In this document: piece after piece, positions 1 through 11,340 of the stretch
How the letters are laid out: each line of letters starts with the position of its first letter
Numbering within the stretch: the stretch's first letter is position 1
Assembly: GCA_034509925.1 (NCBI GenBank)
Contig: CM067526.1
Location: forward strand, 4,597,501 to 4,661,500
Length of the DNA stretch: 64,000 bases
Source of the DNA: Hirudinaria manillensis
Taxonomy: Eukaryota > Annelida > Clitellata > Hirudinida > Hirudinidae
Reading direction: 5' to 3'
Translations under genes and position numbers: made by a program
Notes under the pieces: model-generated
Told to the model about the DNA's origin: nothing
Seen by the model: the letters and a program-made list of their open reading frames with translations, nothing else
The model's database searches: none

Positions 1-715
1 GCATACTAATTAATTCCGTCGTTAAGAGCGCCCGTGACGGGGCCCGACATCAGCGCATATCAGACGTCGTCAGGATTGAAAAAGCAATTCTGAATTCCCA
101 TAAGCCGAGGGTGGCTTTCGAACCCGGTGGTTTCGGGTCGGATGCAGGGGGGTACATTGGCCGAAGGCCGCTCGAGTAGAGATAAAGAAAACAAATCTGG
201 GTTTTTGAGTTAAACAAGTCTGAATATTAATGACTTACAGAGTTGCATGAATTTAAAAGTGAATTTCTTTCTAATCCGTGAATAATTTTTAAGCCACCCT
301 GAACCATCAGCTTATTGTCTCAAAACGGACAAGACTTCCGTTAGGAGAAAGAGACAAATAGTACGACGAGTGCGTTCGTATTTCGATGAACTTTGAAACA
401 GATGAACGGCCATGTTTAATAGCGCCAGTCAGCGGGTTCGTTAGAATTTGTTGAGTCTCACGTCCGCCGTTTTGTCCCGAGTTGTTGGCAAATTTTTATT
501 TAATACAAAAATTAACAATGATACCAGCGTGCCACACGTAGTCTCATAAGTCCTTGCCTTTTCTCGTAACGGAGCACTCACTCGCACGGGCACAAGATCA
601 CGCTAGAGTAAATGTTAAATCACATAAATCGATTAAACCACGCTTTTTCTCGGAATATATTCAGCTCATGCGCACTTATATCCAGCACTGAACTAGTTTT
701 AAGTTCATTCACTTC

Positions 716-747
<32 letters not shown>

Positions 748-1039
748 GTCAATCAATCAATCAATCAACAACTCTCGAACCTGGTTGAAAGGTTTCCAGA
801 AATCAAGAAGATGTCACAATCTTTTGGAACAGTTCAATTTATAGAGTTTAATTTTTTAATTTAGTTTCCAAATTAATCTTGAAAATGAATTTAAGAATCA
901 AACGTTCCTTGTAACAACAACAACAGCAGCAGCAGCAGCGGACATCACACTACAAGATGTCGCCACGAAACAATTTAAACTCCCTTGTAAGAGCACTTGC
1001 TCCTCGTTTCAGCGCTACATCATTCCTTCGAACGTTAAG
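1..1039. other. Left edge, no supported gene
   Basis: I can support no gene here. A GC-richer patch at about 50-180 has a minus-strand frame open for roughly 40 codons without a recognisable domain. The rest is AT-rich, with a tetranucleotide repeat at 720-767 and a short CAG-type run near 920-940. Confidence 0.5.
720..767. repeat. (TCAA)n microsatellite
   Basis: About twelve tandem copies of a 4-base unit, with one G-for-A interruption near 748. Confidence 0.9.
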
Positions 1040-1044
1040 TCCCC

Positions 1045-1240
1045 TATGGCCCCGCCCATTTCGGAGGCCTTGCAGCCAATGGGACGAAGAGGGTTGAAGA
1101 AGACGCCTCTCATTGGTCGAAATAACAGCTGTAGTTGTAGAGAGACATGTGTTGATCATTTTGTTGAACACGTAGTGCAACAACATGACGTTGTTCTTAC
1201 AACTGGAAACTTCGTCGTAGCGTCCAATCGTGTGACGTCA
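1045..1240. promoter_or_regulatory. Promoter-like cluster: GC box, CCAAT boxes, CRE
   Basis: Visible motifs are CCGCCC at 1051-1056, CCAAT at 1076-1080, the reverse form ATTGG at 1112-1116, CCAAT again at 1224-1228, and a perfect palindromic CRE (TGACGTCA) at 1233-1240. This density in a GC-rich island surrounded by AT-rich DNA suggests a housekeeping or bidirectional promoter. The transcript it would serve is not clear. Motif matches alone are weak evidence. Confidence 0.4.
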
Positions 1241-1362
1241 TCTCGCGGAGACCCAATTTCCAGGACGACGTCTTTGGACAATACGAGGAGAGGTACACGC
1301 CGAGATTCGGGGAGTTTAAGGTCACTTTCCATCGGTTCATTGAAAATGATTCGTTCACTCAT
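1156..1362 (-). CDS. Possible first coding exon, unassigned
   Basis: I do not recognise this. A minus-strand frame starts at 1362 and stays open until a good donor (GTAAGA) near 1204, giving about 53 residues with ordinary codon usage and no repeats. The plus strand is also open here: its Ser/Arg-rich frame could end at a donor after 1319 and join in phase to the fragment at 1579-1690. Both cannot easily be right. The overlapping CRE and CCAAT motifs argue that some or all of the stretch is regulatory. Confidence 0.2.
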   Translation of the reverse strand: MSERIIFNEPMESDLKLPESRRVPLLVLSKDVVLEIGSPRDDVTRLDATTKFPVVRTTSCCCTTCSTK

Positions 1363-1578
1363 TCTTCCTTTCAGTTATTCAACACGCATTAATTAATGCG
1401 GTGGAATTAAATTTTAGCATCGCTCTGAAATCTTTGTATTAACGCAGACCCTTCACTGTTGCCATCAATTTATTTTCCTATTCATTCATTCATTCTATTT
1501 CATTCTAACGATCCGTCCATTCACTCAGTCCATCATTGAATGAAAGAACCTCCAGTGGTCAATTCGGTGGCTGGTTAT

Positions 1579-1800
1579 TAGCGCCTGCAAACAAGAGCTG
1601 GACACGAGTCGCGCAGGACCGGATATCCTGAAAGTCTTGCAAGTGGAGTTGATCATGAATTACGACGTGGCATTCCTCATGGAAGAATTCCTTCATTCTC
1701 TGCTCGATTCTCCCTCTATTTTTCTTCTCGCACCAAGACTTTGCCTTCCCTCCGGCAGACATCATCATCATAATCACCTGCTACATCTTGATGACGTGCC
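1579..1800 (+). CDS. Possible internal exon, unassigned
   Basis: After a TATTAG acceptor near 1578, a plus-strand frame reads for about 70 codons to a stop. It includes a hydrophobic, helix-like stretch with the segment LKVLQVELIMNYDVAFLMEE. Codon choice resembles the real exons of the window (many NNC/NNG codons). The opposite strand is also open (stop near 1559), so strand is uncertain. No family could be assigned. Confidence 0.25.
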
Positions 1801-1963
1801 ACCTTAATTACTCACAACAAGGAATAGGGATGCAACTTCATGAACTCTGCTAGAATCAACTGATGACGACGACGACGACGTCTGCTCGTCGAATGTTGAG
1901 TAAGAAAGTAAGCGATAGATGAAAGCCAACTTAAGGGGATCTTTAGTACCTAACCAGCGCAAA

Positions 1964-2168
1964 CCCTAAGCCCTAAACCTCACCCTAACCCTACCCTATT
2001 TCCTGATTCTGGAAATCTATGGTAAACTAATCAGACCTGTCCCTGTCACTTAACCCAGGTACCTTATTCGTCAGTCTGAAGATTACTTTCCTCATCATCA
2101 AACCTAACCCTAGTGAGTACAACTCTAACCATAATACTAGCCTTAGCTCACAACACTAACCCTAATTT
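1964..2168. repeat. Interstitial telomere-like repeats
   Basis: Scattered degenerate copies of CCCTAA and its variants lie at about 1964-2000 and 2098-2168, interrupted by non-repeat DNA. They resemble TTAGGG or TTAGG telomere arrays but are too degenerate to tell which. Confidence 0.5.
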
Positions 2169-2231
2169 GTTTCACCAACGGCCTTCCATGACCTTCTTCT
2201 GGCAGACTGCTCCGATGTTTTTGTGTTTCAG

Positions 2232-2330
2232 CGTCCAACGTTCCCCAACGAAGTTGACGACATCGGCTGCAGTCGTCAGAAGCGCCGAGGAAGCCACGTT
2301 GACGATGAACTGATGCACGTGTTTTATAAG
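2232..2330 (+). CDS. Possible internal exon, unassigned
   Basis: A strong acceptor (pyrimidine run ending TTTCAG at 2231) is followed by a 33-codon open frame with coding-like composition, ending at an AAG|GTCATT donor. The peptide is charged, with no repeat and no domain I recognise. The complementary strand is also open, so this is a weak call. It could belong to the same gene as the fragments at 1156-1800. Confidence 0.25.
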
Positions 2331-2639
2331 GTCATTTACGAATCTTTATTTGAAACGCTCACCGTCATCATAATTACGGGAAATTAACATATTTTACCAT
2401 AATGAGTAGCAACGAAATATTTAAATATTATGCAAATCGAATCCAAACGGTGAACCTAAGAACGCCCCTGGCGAACACAAAGGAAATCGAGATATTCTGC
2501 CATCTAGCGAATACAACGAAAAATTCATTTATTCATCAAATCCAAGACAAACGTAAGCAACAGACATCGGAACCAACATTTCAGAGTTCCATTGAAACGA
2601 AGCACGATGGGAACATCTGTTTTAAGGTCAACAATCTGC

Positions 2640-3350
2640 CCTAGGAATCAAATATTGGCATTAAACACTGCTTTGAAGAAGACAAGGAGTCGGTGGTCCT
2701 GGCGATTAGGAACTGCAGGAACGAGCGAAACTTAAGCGAACGAGAGACGCAACGATTTCGACCGACGACGACGATTGCACGCATCCCGACGAACGAAACG
2801 AATTCGACTGCGAAAGTTAAAACGGCAGGGTACGCTAGCACATGTCCGATGCGGCCGTGCGTGCGAAGGTAAAAAGCGCGTTCCCGTCGACGGATGCCGA
2901 GCATTAAACGAGAAGAAACGTGCAAAGGAATCGTGCGATCGAAAGATCGACGAGGAAACGACGAACCTCTTCGGACTCGAACGGAGGTCACGAAAAGCCT
3001 CGAGAACCGATCCTAGCGACGGGTCGTTCGGTGGCACCCGCTTCCTCCGTCGTCGTCGTCTTCTTCACGATTTCCGACGGCAGGAAGAACACGAGGAGCA
3101 GAACAAAAATATTTACAATCGCATCTCGGAACACGAAAGCCTTTGATTTGCCGTCGCAAAAAAAAATATGAGTTTGATATTCAAAATTATTATTATTATT
3201 ATTATTCACAGTGGGTACCCATGATTCAAAACGACCGACAATCGTCTGCCTCAGAAGAGCGAAAAGAAATACTTGGAGCGAGATGTCGACGCAAAGTTCG
3301 TCGCACGAATCGAACGCGCGACGTCGCTCGGTCATAGAACGAGAATCCGG
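2640..3350. other. GC-rich stretch downstream of Rab39, open in several frames
   Basis: Composition shifts abruptly to CGA/GAC-rich sequence, and overlapping open frames of about 100-120 codons appear on both strands. This is what a stop-poor GC-rich segment produces by chance. It lies just past the Rab39 stop and probably includes its 3' untranslated region. A (TTA)n run lies at 3186-3205. I see no domain in any frame. Confidence 0.4.
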
Positions 3351-4410
3351 TCAACAGCAGCCGTTTCCCTCCTTGTCCCTGCCGGAGGAGGCGTCCCTCA
3401 GCGGCTCGGCGTATCCCTGCTTGATCCCGCTCCAACCCTCCTCCATGTAAACGCTCCCGTCTTCCAGCATCTTGTAGACATCCCTCGCCACGGCGACGAA
3501 AACTTCCTCCACGTTCTGACCCGTCACCGCCGACGTCTCGATGAAGCGCAGTCCGTGACATTCCGCGAACTGTCTTCCTTCTCTCACTCCGACCGTCCTC
3601 TTGTCCTCCTAATGTTAATTAGGCTTTATAATCACATTTTGTGAATGCCACACTTTCATTCACGGCTTGGATTTTATAGATGAATGGAGATAAATTAAAG
3701 TAATCCTTGCCATGTCTCACACTATTTGCAACCAGACCTTATTATAAAATCCCAGCAGGCAACAAATATAGTGACAGTTTTCATTATTAAAATTATAAAT
3801 TAATCAAAGCTGGATCTATCCAACTTTTGTGAAAAATGTCTATCTCAGAATATTTACAATGGCATTAATTTCTTTTGTGACACAATTACTTAAATTGTTA
3901 ATAACAATGAATCTCAACAAACCTGGTCAGCTTTGTGTCCCACAATCATGTAGATGGCCTTCTGAGGTTCAATGTGCATCTTCACCTCGTACAGCCATTC
4001 CTCTAGATGTTCAAAGGTCGAGCGTTTGGTTATGTCGTACATCAACAAGACACCAATGGAATTCCTGTAGTAGGACTTTGTGATTGATCTGCAAGAGTTC
4101 TCATCAAGAATAAGTAGAGTCCATTGGAGGTTTTCTAATTCAATGTAAATAAAACCACCATTTATTTCTATAAATAAACAAATCTTACATACCTAAATCG
4201 TTCCTGTCCTGCAGTATCCCAGATTTGAAGTTTGACTTTGACACCAGGCTTGACTTCAACGAGTCTTGCATAAAAATCAACTCCTACAGTAGGATCGCAA
4301 GTTTCTTCGTATCTACCCTCGGTGAAGTATTTCAATAACGATGACTTCCCAACTGTACTGTCACCGATCAAAATCAATCGGAATTGATAATCGAAAATCG
4401 GCTCAACCAT
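3351..4410 (-). CDS. Rab39: Rab39-type small GTPase
   Basis: A Rab family GTPase that switches between GDP and GTP and recruits effectors to late endosomal or lysosomal membranes. Exons on the minus strand are 4410-4193, 4088-3923 and 3608-3351 (218, 166 and 258 bp). All have GT-AG borders, and together they give 213 residues, the same length as human RAB39B. Visible motifs: P-loop GDSTVGKS near residue 17, effector-region Thr in DPTVGVDF, DTAGQE near residue 66, the G4 variant GHKAD (Rab39 proteins carry His in place of the usual Asn), ETSA as G5, and a C-terminal Cys-Cys for geranylgeranylation. The start at 4410 was chosen because MVEPIFDYQFRL matches the Rab39 N-terminus; an upstream in-frame Met at 4482 is unlikely. 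The gene is divergent from the PDZ gene, whose start lies 765 bp away. Confidence 0.95.
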
Positions 4411-5175
4411 ATCGCTAGCTGATACAAAATTTCCTAAAATAACTTCGTAAATGTGGCGATGGCAACACTCAGTCAATCGCAAATAATCTACGTTATATCT
4501 GCTGATCAGCGAATTCCATAAAACTAGAAAACATAGGGCTGGCCAAAGTCAACAATTATTCCGAGTGCGTTTATGAAGAAGTAAAATGGTTCGAGTTCAA
4601 ATTAAAATTTTGTTATTGGATTTTAAAAATTGCTTAAAGTGACATATTTTCAAAAATTTGAAATGATCTAGGTGGCAATTAATTTTACAGTGGGATAGGA
4701 TAGGATACCTCAATAGGTTGTAATTAAATATTCCTAATTTAAAATATTATTGAGCTTTTGCTTTATCCCAAATTTGATGGCCAACTTTGAACCTCCTTTG
4801 TTTATATATGTAACTATATTTTATTTTTCTAGAATCTAGAAAAAAGATGTTAGACTAGGATAGAAACTGAAATTGATTCCTAGAAGGAGATATTTTCAAG
4901 TTAAACATATCGATTAATTGAAATTTGATGAATTATCTTAAGTTTGTAATTTATTATTTGAAGATACATCTCCCACAAAGACATGGCTTTGTAAAGACGC
5001 ATCTTTACCTGGTCCGCCTATCGATCAATAACAACTGCTTTCACATCGACTGTACGTATTTTCGTACGAACTGCTGATTATTGTGAATTGCACCAGTGAT
5101 TGTTATGCTGAAACCGATTAAATATTGATCAAAAAAGCACTCGATTGTATGTTTCACTCAAAATTTCGTTGAAAC
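4411..5175. promoter_or_regulatory. Divergent intergenic region between Rab39 and the PDZ gene
   Basis: An AT-rich 765-bp spacer between two divergent start codons, so it must hold both promoters and the 5' untranslated regions. I see no TATA box at a convincing distance and no open frame of note. Confidence 0.5.
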
Positions 5176-8100
5176 ATGGATCACTTTACAGAGGAAGAGG
5201 TATATTTTTGAATTAAAATCTCTTGATTCACTACTTATTAATGACTTCGATTTAGAATTCAACGCACTAAGACCAAAGTAATTTAAAATTATAATATGAA
5301 TTATCATGGAAAAAAAAAGTTCTTTTGGCAAAGAAGCTTTCAATCTGTCATCATGTCCGTCAATTGGCTTCGATTTGCTTCATTATATCACATCAAACAT
5401 TTTTTCTCAGTAACAGCACATAACTTTCCCAATTTAATAATTAATCCTTTATTCATGATTCTTCCCAAATATTTTGAGATTTTCGCCTTGTTTTTAGCAT
5501 TTCACCAAAAACATTAACAGACGGGGAAAGCCAAACTTAAGGCATCGAAACCTTTAACATTAATATTATCAGACTCAAATTAATATTAATATTATTCAAA
5601 TCATCGATTAAATTAAATCTTTACAAATTTCAACCGACAACTTCTTAAGTCTTTCGACGTAAACCTGAAAAATCGAGGTCATCTCGAGTTCAGCATAGTT
5701 GGGGGAAGTGACACAACCTTGGGTGGAATTTTCGTCCAATCCATTCTGCCTGGAACCACCGGTCATGATGATGATGACGATCAACTGATGGAAGGTTGAC
5801 ATTCCAAATAAATTGATTTAGTTTAAGTAATTACAATTACTTAATCTGCTAGATTTTGTTGCAATTATCATGGTTAATTGGTTTTTTTAGGAGATGAGAT
5901 TTTATACTTGAATGGTTCTCCTATGAGTGGTCTCAGTCATTTGGAAGTTCTGGAAAAGTTCAAGAGGTCAAGCAACAGCGACCTTCAACTGACCGTCAGA
6001 AGACGAAGAAAGTAATTGCAACGTGGCTACACCGTAACGACTATTAGTTATTCTTAAATATTAATAATAATATGTTAATGGTCGTTTTAAAATGGAACTG
6101 TTTGAATGCAAATATTTTAAATAATTCATTAATCACTCATATTTCTGCGTTAAAATATGGCCGTTGCATACCTAAACTCAACTTTTCAGTCCTACTTCGT
6201 CTACGACAGAGGAAGACCAAACTCTCTCGAGACCAATTTCCTTTCCACTTCGTTCCAAGATGAACAGAGATTCTCTCTTCGATCTTCTCGACCAACGCAG
6301 CAAGGAGAGTATTCCTAGCGACGGACGGATCTTTCCCGTTGACACAGACTCCGGTGACGTCAGAAGGATTACCGTGAACAGACTTCCAGGCGAACCAATG
6401 GGCCTTGAAGTGGACGTGAAACGATCACTCGGAAGTGCAGGGCCAATCCGCGGAGTGTTCGTCAGTCACGTGGCTCCCGGAAGTGCAGCCGACAAATCGC
6501 TGTCGTCTAGCGGTAGGATTCGAGTCGGGGATGAAATTCTTGCAATAAACGGAACTCATTTGAATTCGGTCAGTCACTCAGAAGTCCAGCAGATTATCAG
6601 CGAGATGCCACTAAAAGTCGAACTGCTCGTCAAGTCGAGGAGTGGAAATGGCGGTGATGATGACGATGTCGATAAAAAGGGAGAGGTAACGTTTGCCAGA
6701 CCAAAGATCGAAAGAAAAGACGAGGAAAGAAGAGAGGACAGCAGATCTTTCATAAGAAGTCGCAAGAAGAACAAAACATTTCAGAACCCGCAATCGGATG
6801 TTAAAAGTGAACTTAAATTAGATTTCGAAAACTCAACAACCATCCGAGATCAGGTCGATCCACCAGATTCCCAGGGAGGTGGTCGGACGGATGAAGGCGA
6901 TGATGATGATGATGCCACTGATTCTGCCTTCTACGAACACGCCAGAGGGTTTCACAGCGAAGGACCCGAAACTCCACTGTCTAGTTACATACTCCAAACT
7001 CGAAATAATTCCATCAGACATGAAAACTTTGAGCATCGAAAATACGCCTTCAAGAAGAGACGGAGGGATGAATTGGGGATTTACGTTGAACCGTGCATCA
7101 TAGGCAGCCATCATTACTTGAAGGTTTGGCTCATTTTCGTGAAATGTATCGGTTATTTTTATGAATTAAAAAGAAATTTATTTATTTGTTACATTATTGT
7201 ACAGGTTGTAGATATCAGTCCTGACAGTTTCTTGTTGAAACACAATCTCGTCGAGAGAGGAGATCTCCTGGTTTCGTACAATGGACTCCCTCTGAAGGAC
7301 GAGGCCAAATCAAGATTCGATTCGATGTTGAGGGACAGAGGAGTGGTTTTGGAGGACGTATGTTTGGAAATCCTCAGGGAAAAGAATCGAAGTTCAGACA
7401 GTCCTGAAGTTGAGTTGGAGTTTAAACGAGAGACTTCTCGACGAAAGAATCACGACAAAATGAAGACCGATATTATCTCCACTGAGGAATCCAGAACTCC
7501 ATCTCCGACGAAATCCATGAGGCCAGTTTCGAGAGATTCAGGAGTTGTAGATGGAGGTGTTTCGCCGGGTGGAAAATGGAGCTGGGCACCAGGGACCGAG
7601 TCAGAAAGAGAAGACACGAGCAGAGGAGATTCGCCAAGGTTCGGTCTCTACTTTTTTGATGAAACTGCTGGAGAAGCCAGCGACAAAGAAAATGTCAGTC
7701 TTGTGAACTTTGGTAAGTTATCCAACGATTACTCCGGCAAGTCACAAAACTCAAAAGCCGCCATTTCAAGTCAACCTTCAAGCCACAAAAGGCACGTGTC
7801 TGGCCACAAACGGAATCACAACAAATTTCGTCCTGTTTCGACGGATTTGAATGCAGAAAATTTGAATAAATCCTACTCGAATATCAATGATTTCGAAACT
7901 GAAGTTGCTCCACGCGAAAGAACGTTTGAAACAATCAGAGGGATGGACGAATATAAACCCATTCCCTTGCCCAGGAAAAAAATATCTACCACTCACAACC
8001 TTCAAACCAGTGATACTTCTCCAGATTTCGTAAAGGATACGAGTATCAGCTTTTCAAATGTGACAACAATCAGAGCCACGAAAAAAGAGCCTGAAAAAGT

Positions 8101-9389
8101 TGACGCAGAAACTTCCACAGAATGGATTCCTCTTCCACCTGTAACCTCAATAGACGATGAAATAAGAAACGAAATATGTCAAGAAAATATATCGCCAACA
8201 GAGAATAAAGTTTCTTCTGTTGTAACATCCGTTATTCCAAAGCAGGAGAGCACTACAAAATCACTCCAACCTATGCCTGACATTGAGATGAACACAATTC
8301 AACCGGTCGATCTTGCCAATCTGGCGGACCTTATCAATGCTCTTCTCCAAAACCCTCACTACTTATCACAACTTCCTAACACGAGACGTGAAGGTGAAAT
8401 ATTTCGAGTTAACCTTTCTCAAGACATCAGTGGGCTTGGATTAGGTCTGAAAATGACGCCTGAAGGTGGATTGGTACAAAGGATCGAGAGAGATGGACCA
8501 GTCGCAAGAGATGGAAATATCAGGCATGTTGACCTGCTAGTATATTCATTTCTAAATGCACATGGAATAGTCCTAAATAGGTTTAATGCACTTGCTTCAA
8601 TACATGATTTTCAAATTTCAACCTCAGAGTTGGGGACCGCATCCTCGCACTTAATAGCACGCCCCTCGTGACGGCATCCTCTACAACGGAACTCCAGAAG
8701 TATTTGGATTCTCCGAAGCTCTCGTCAGTTCGACTGATCGTCTGCAGGAACCCCCAGACAATTTCTAAAGATCATCCTCCAGCCCTTGAAGGTAACTAGT
8801 TTATTCACAAAATTTAGTTTAGAAGTTTAGTCCTACGATTCTTAACATATCTTGCAAGATTGCCTCATTAAACAATCAACTATTTAACAATTTTGAAAAT
8901 CTCCTTCCTAAACGGTCCAATTCCACTTCAGATGCCAGAGATGTGATAACCTCCACAATAGAACAGACGAATACTTCGACGAGACTAGAGGAAAGGACGA
9001 GAGCCGAAAAGGATTTGGAATTAGAATTCGTGTTATCCAACCAACCCACCGACATGGGTCTCGGCCATGTGGCCGAAATCCTCGGAGTTAACACTCCATA
9101 TACGACGGTCATATACTCAGAAAGGAGGGAGGAAATTGCCACACTGGAGGACATACAGTGCTTTTTCAAAGATAGGAACTTCCCGGCACTATTTGGTCCA
9201 CCTGAAGGCTCCAAAGTTCAAGAGGTGGAAAAGGACGAATCCAATGATTCATTCGACAACGACATGTTGCTCGATGGCACGAGGTGTGGATTCGTAGCGA
9301 GAGTGGATTCGTTCAAGCGTAAATTCAAGAGATCTCCGGAGCTTTCCATTGCGGTTCAGGAGAGCAATCAATTTGCACTTACTACTTAA
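5176..9389 (+). CDS. Multi-PDZ scaffold protein (at least four PDZ-like domains)
   Basis: Exons 5176-5199, 5650-5794, 5891-6011, 6190-7123, 7205-8523, 8628-8791 and 8932-9389 join in phase to 1,054 residues. PDZ-like folds are seen at about residues 15-95 (carboxylate loop region LEFSIVGG, then GDEILYLNG), 155-250 (RIRVGDEILAING), 390-480 (divergent; GDLLVSYNG) and 805-895 (GLGLGL, then VGDRILALNS). Long acidic and Ser-rich linkers separate them. PDZ domains bind C-terminal peptides of membrane proteins, so a cell-cortex scaffold role is inferred. I could not assign an orthologue; Par-3 and Big bang were considered, but the domain spacing did not convince me. Oddities: the first coding exon is only 24 bp (phase-consistent, moderately supported); intron 4 (7124-7204) is 81 bp, in frame and stop-free; the intron after 8523 starts with GC instead of GT. 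Confidence 0.8.
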
Positions 9390-9597
9390 TTCTCATTACG
9401 CAATAGATCAGTAGAAATAAATTGAAATAATTGTTGTTTGATCAAACACAATCATCAACCTCCAATGAGTGCTATGTTAATCCATGTAGCAAAACTATAC
9501 AAAGTCGCACAATCGAATAGCTCGAAACATCAAATGGAATGTAATAGTTAGTTTTTATTTTCGATACAAAAAAACAGGAACAGTTCGGAGAAAGTAC
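9390..9597. other. Convergent 3' region with opposed poly(A) signals
   Basis: The PDZ gene (stop at 9389) and FKBP (stop at 9598) face each other across 208 bp. AATAAA near 9416 would serve the plus strand. TTTATT near 9554, which is AATAAA on the minus strand, would serve FKBP about 40 bp past its stop. The two 3' ends are adjacent and need not overlap. Confidence 0.6.
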
Positions 9598-11340
9598 TTA
9601 GTTGACACCCTTCAATTCAACGTCGAAGACGAGGGTGCTGTTGGCAGGGATGGGTCCCTGGGCCTTGTTTCCGTAACCCATGTTGGCCGGGACGGTGATC
9701 GTCCTCTTTCCCCCGACCTTCATTCCCGCGATTCCGACCTCCCAACCCGGGATGACTTCTTTCTTTCCCAATTTGAAGTTGAACGGCTTCCCGGAAGTGC
9801 TGGAGTCGAAGACCTTTCCGTTCTGCAGCTTTCCGGTGTAGTAGACCATGACCTTCTTGCCGTTGGTGGCCTCCGAACCGTGACCCTCTTTGGTGTCCTC
9901 GACGGCCACTCCACCCTTCAGCATCCTCTTCTTTGGCTTTTCAGCAGACTTCTGAATTAGTAATGATTTTAAAACATTTAATGTCAAATGCAGTTGAATC
10001 TTCCAAGTCCAAGCAACACACAAACCTGGGCAGCCTTGGGAGCTTCTGGTGTTTGTTCCTCCTTGTTCTTGTTCTTCTTCTTTTTCTTCTTCTTCTTCTT
10101 GTCACTTGGAGTTCCCTCTGACGACTTCTATTCAGAGAAAATTATTCAACAAAATGTCAGATTTACATTCATAAATTTCCAATCAAGAAATCCAGTGAGA
10201 ATTTGAAACCAAAGAACCACAAACTCAGCAAATGAACCTCACCTCACTCTCTACAGGCTCCTTTTTCTTCTCTCCATTCTGATTGCCCTTCTTTTCCTTC
10301 TTCTTGTCTTTCTTTTGTGGGACTTCGGGCATCTCCTCGTCATCATCATCCTCATCGCCAGTCATCTTAAATATTAATTTTTGCATTGTAAACTATCTAA
10401 AAAATCTAACATCACAATGCCAAGGTTCACATATCCCTAATGGCAATACATATTAATACTCATTATTCTTATATCAACCTCAAACAATTCATCATCATCT
10501 TCTTCCTCCTCCTCACACTCCTCTGCTTCATCATCAATGAATGACTGGTAAAACAAATCACTATCACGAACTCTGCCAAAATGGCACGAGATGCAAAAAC
10601 TCAACTCACCTCGATTTTCCTCTTCTTGGAATCTGATGTGATTTGCTTCAACTTCCTCTTTCCTGTTAAACAATTACATTATATTATATTACATGTAAAT
10701 AACCTGAATACTAATTCAAAATTAAAATGCAAACCTTGAACAGACTCTTCTTCCTCTTCCTCCTCATCATCTTCAAAATCCTCTCCCTCTGAGAAGTCAT
10801 CCATGATATCTTCTTCAACCAGATATCCAGTGAGATGAAGGGAACCTAGAAAAAGCAAATTATACTTGTCAATCCATGCAAAACATATAAGTGTTATTTT
10901 GCTCCAAAATGGATAACCAATCAAACCTTTCTCTTTGATGAAGAGATTAATGTCCTCTCCAGCATTGAAATTCAGGTCGAGTTGTTGCTGGTTGAGTGAA
11001 CCAGGAACAAGTGTGCAGATGACATATTCAACTTTATCCTTTTCGAGATAAAGAGTCACTGGTTCTGATCCTTTGCTTTTATGGGGATCCACAGCTGCCA
11101 TGGAGATGTGGAAACATTTCTCAACAGTTTGAGAGTATTTCTTGCCGGCTTCGAGGCAAACTCCTGCAGAAAGTTAAATGTACTACATAGACACTCTTCT
11201 ACGAACAGCATTTCACACACGTGCTGCACCATGTTAGCCAGACATTATTTCTCCGCCGTTTCATGTTGAATTAAACATTCTGTAAATAAAACTTTGAAAT
11301 TACCCCAAAATGTGCTTTCAGGTTCGGACATAGCAACCAT
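9598..11340 (-). CDS. FKBP39: Nucleoplasmin-like FK506-binding protein (FKBP39/46 type)
   Basis: A nuclear peptidyl-prolyl cis-trans isomerase with a histone-chaperone-like N-terminal domain. Minus-strand exons 11340-11304, 11163-10927, 10845-10735, 10662-10610, 10544-10479, 10365-10243, 10127-10026 and 9951-9598 give 360 residues, close to Drosophila FKBP39 (357). Residues about 10-105 form the nucleoplasmin-like fold (FWG, KYSQTVEK, FHISMAA, LNFNAGEDINLF). Acidic runs follow at about 110-130 and 150-180, then lysine-rich stretches suited to nuclear import. The FKBP domain occupies about 254-360 (VMVYYTG, GKVFDSS, VIPGWE, PANMGYG, and a final VFDVEL). The start could also be the second Met, three codons later. 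The six linker exons are short and mostly charged. The gene is divergent from Notch and convergent with the PDZ gene. Confidence 0.95.

Noticed and set aside
2402..2644. 80-codon AT-biased open frame with an ATG
   Set aside because: Composition matches non-coding DNA, with no domain, no splice signals and no neighbours in phase.
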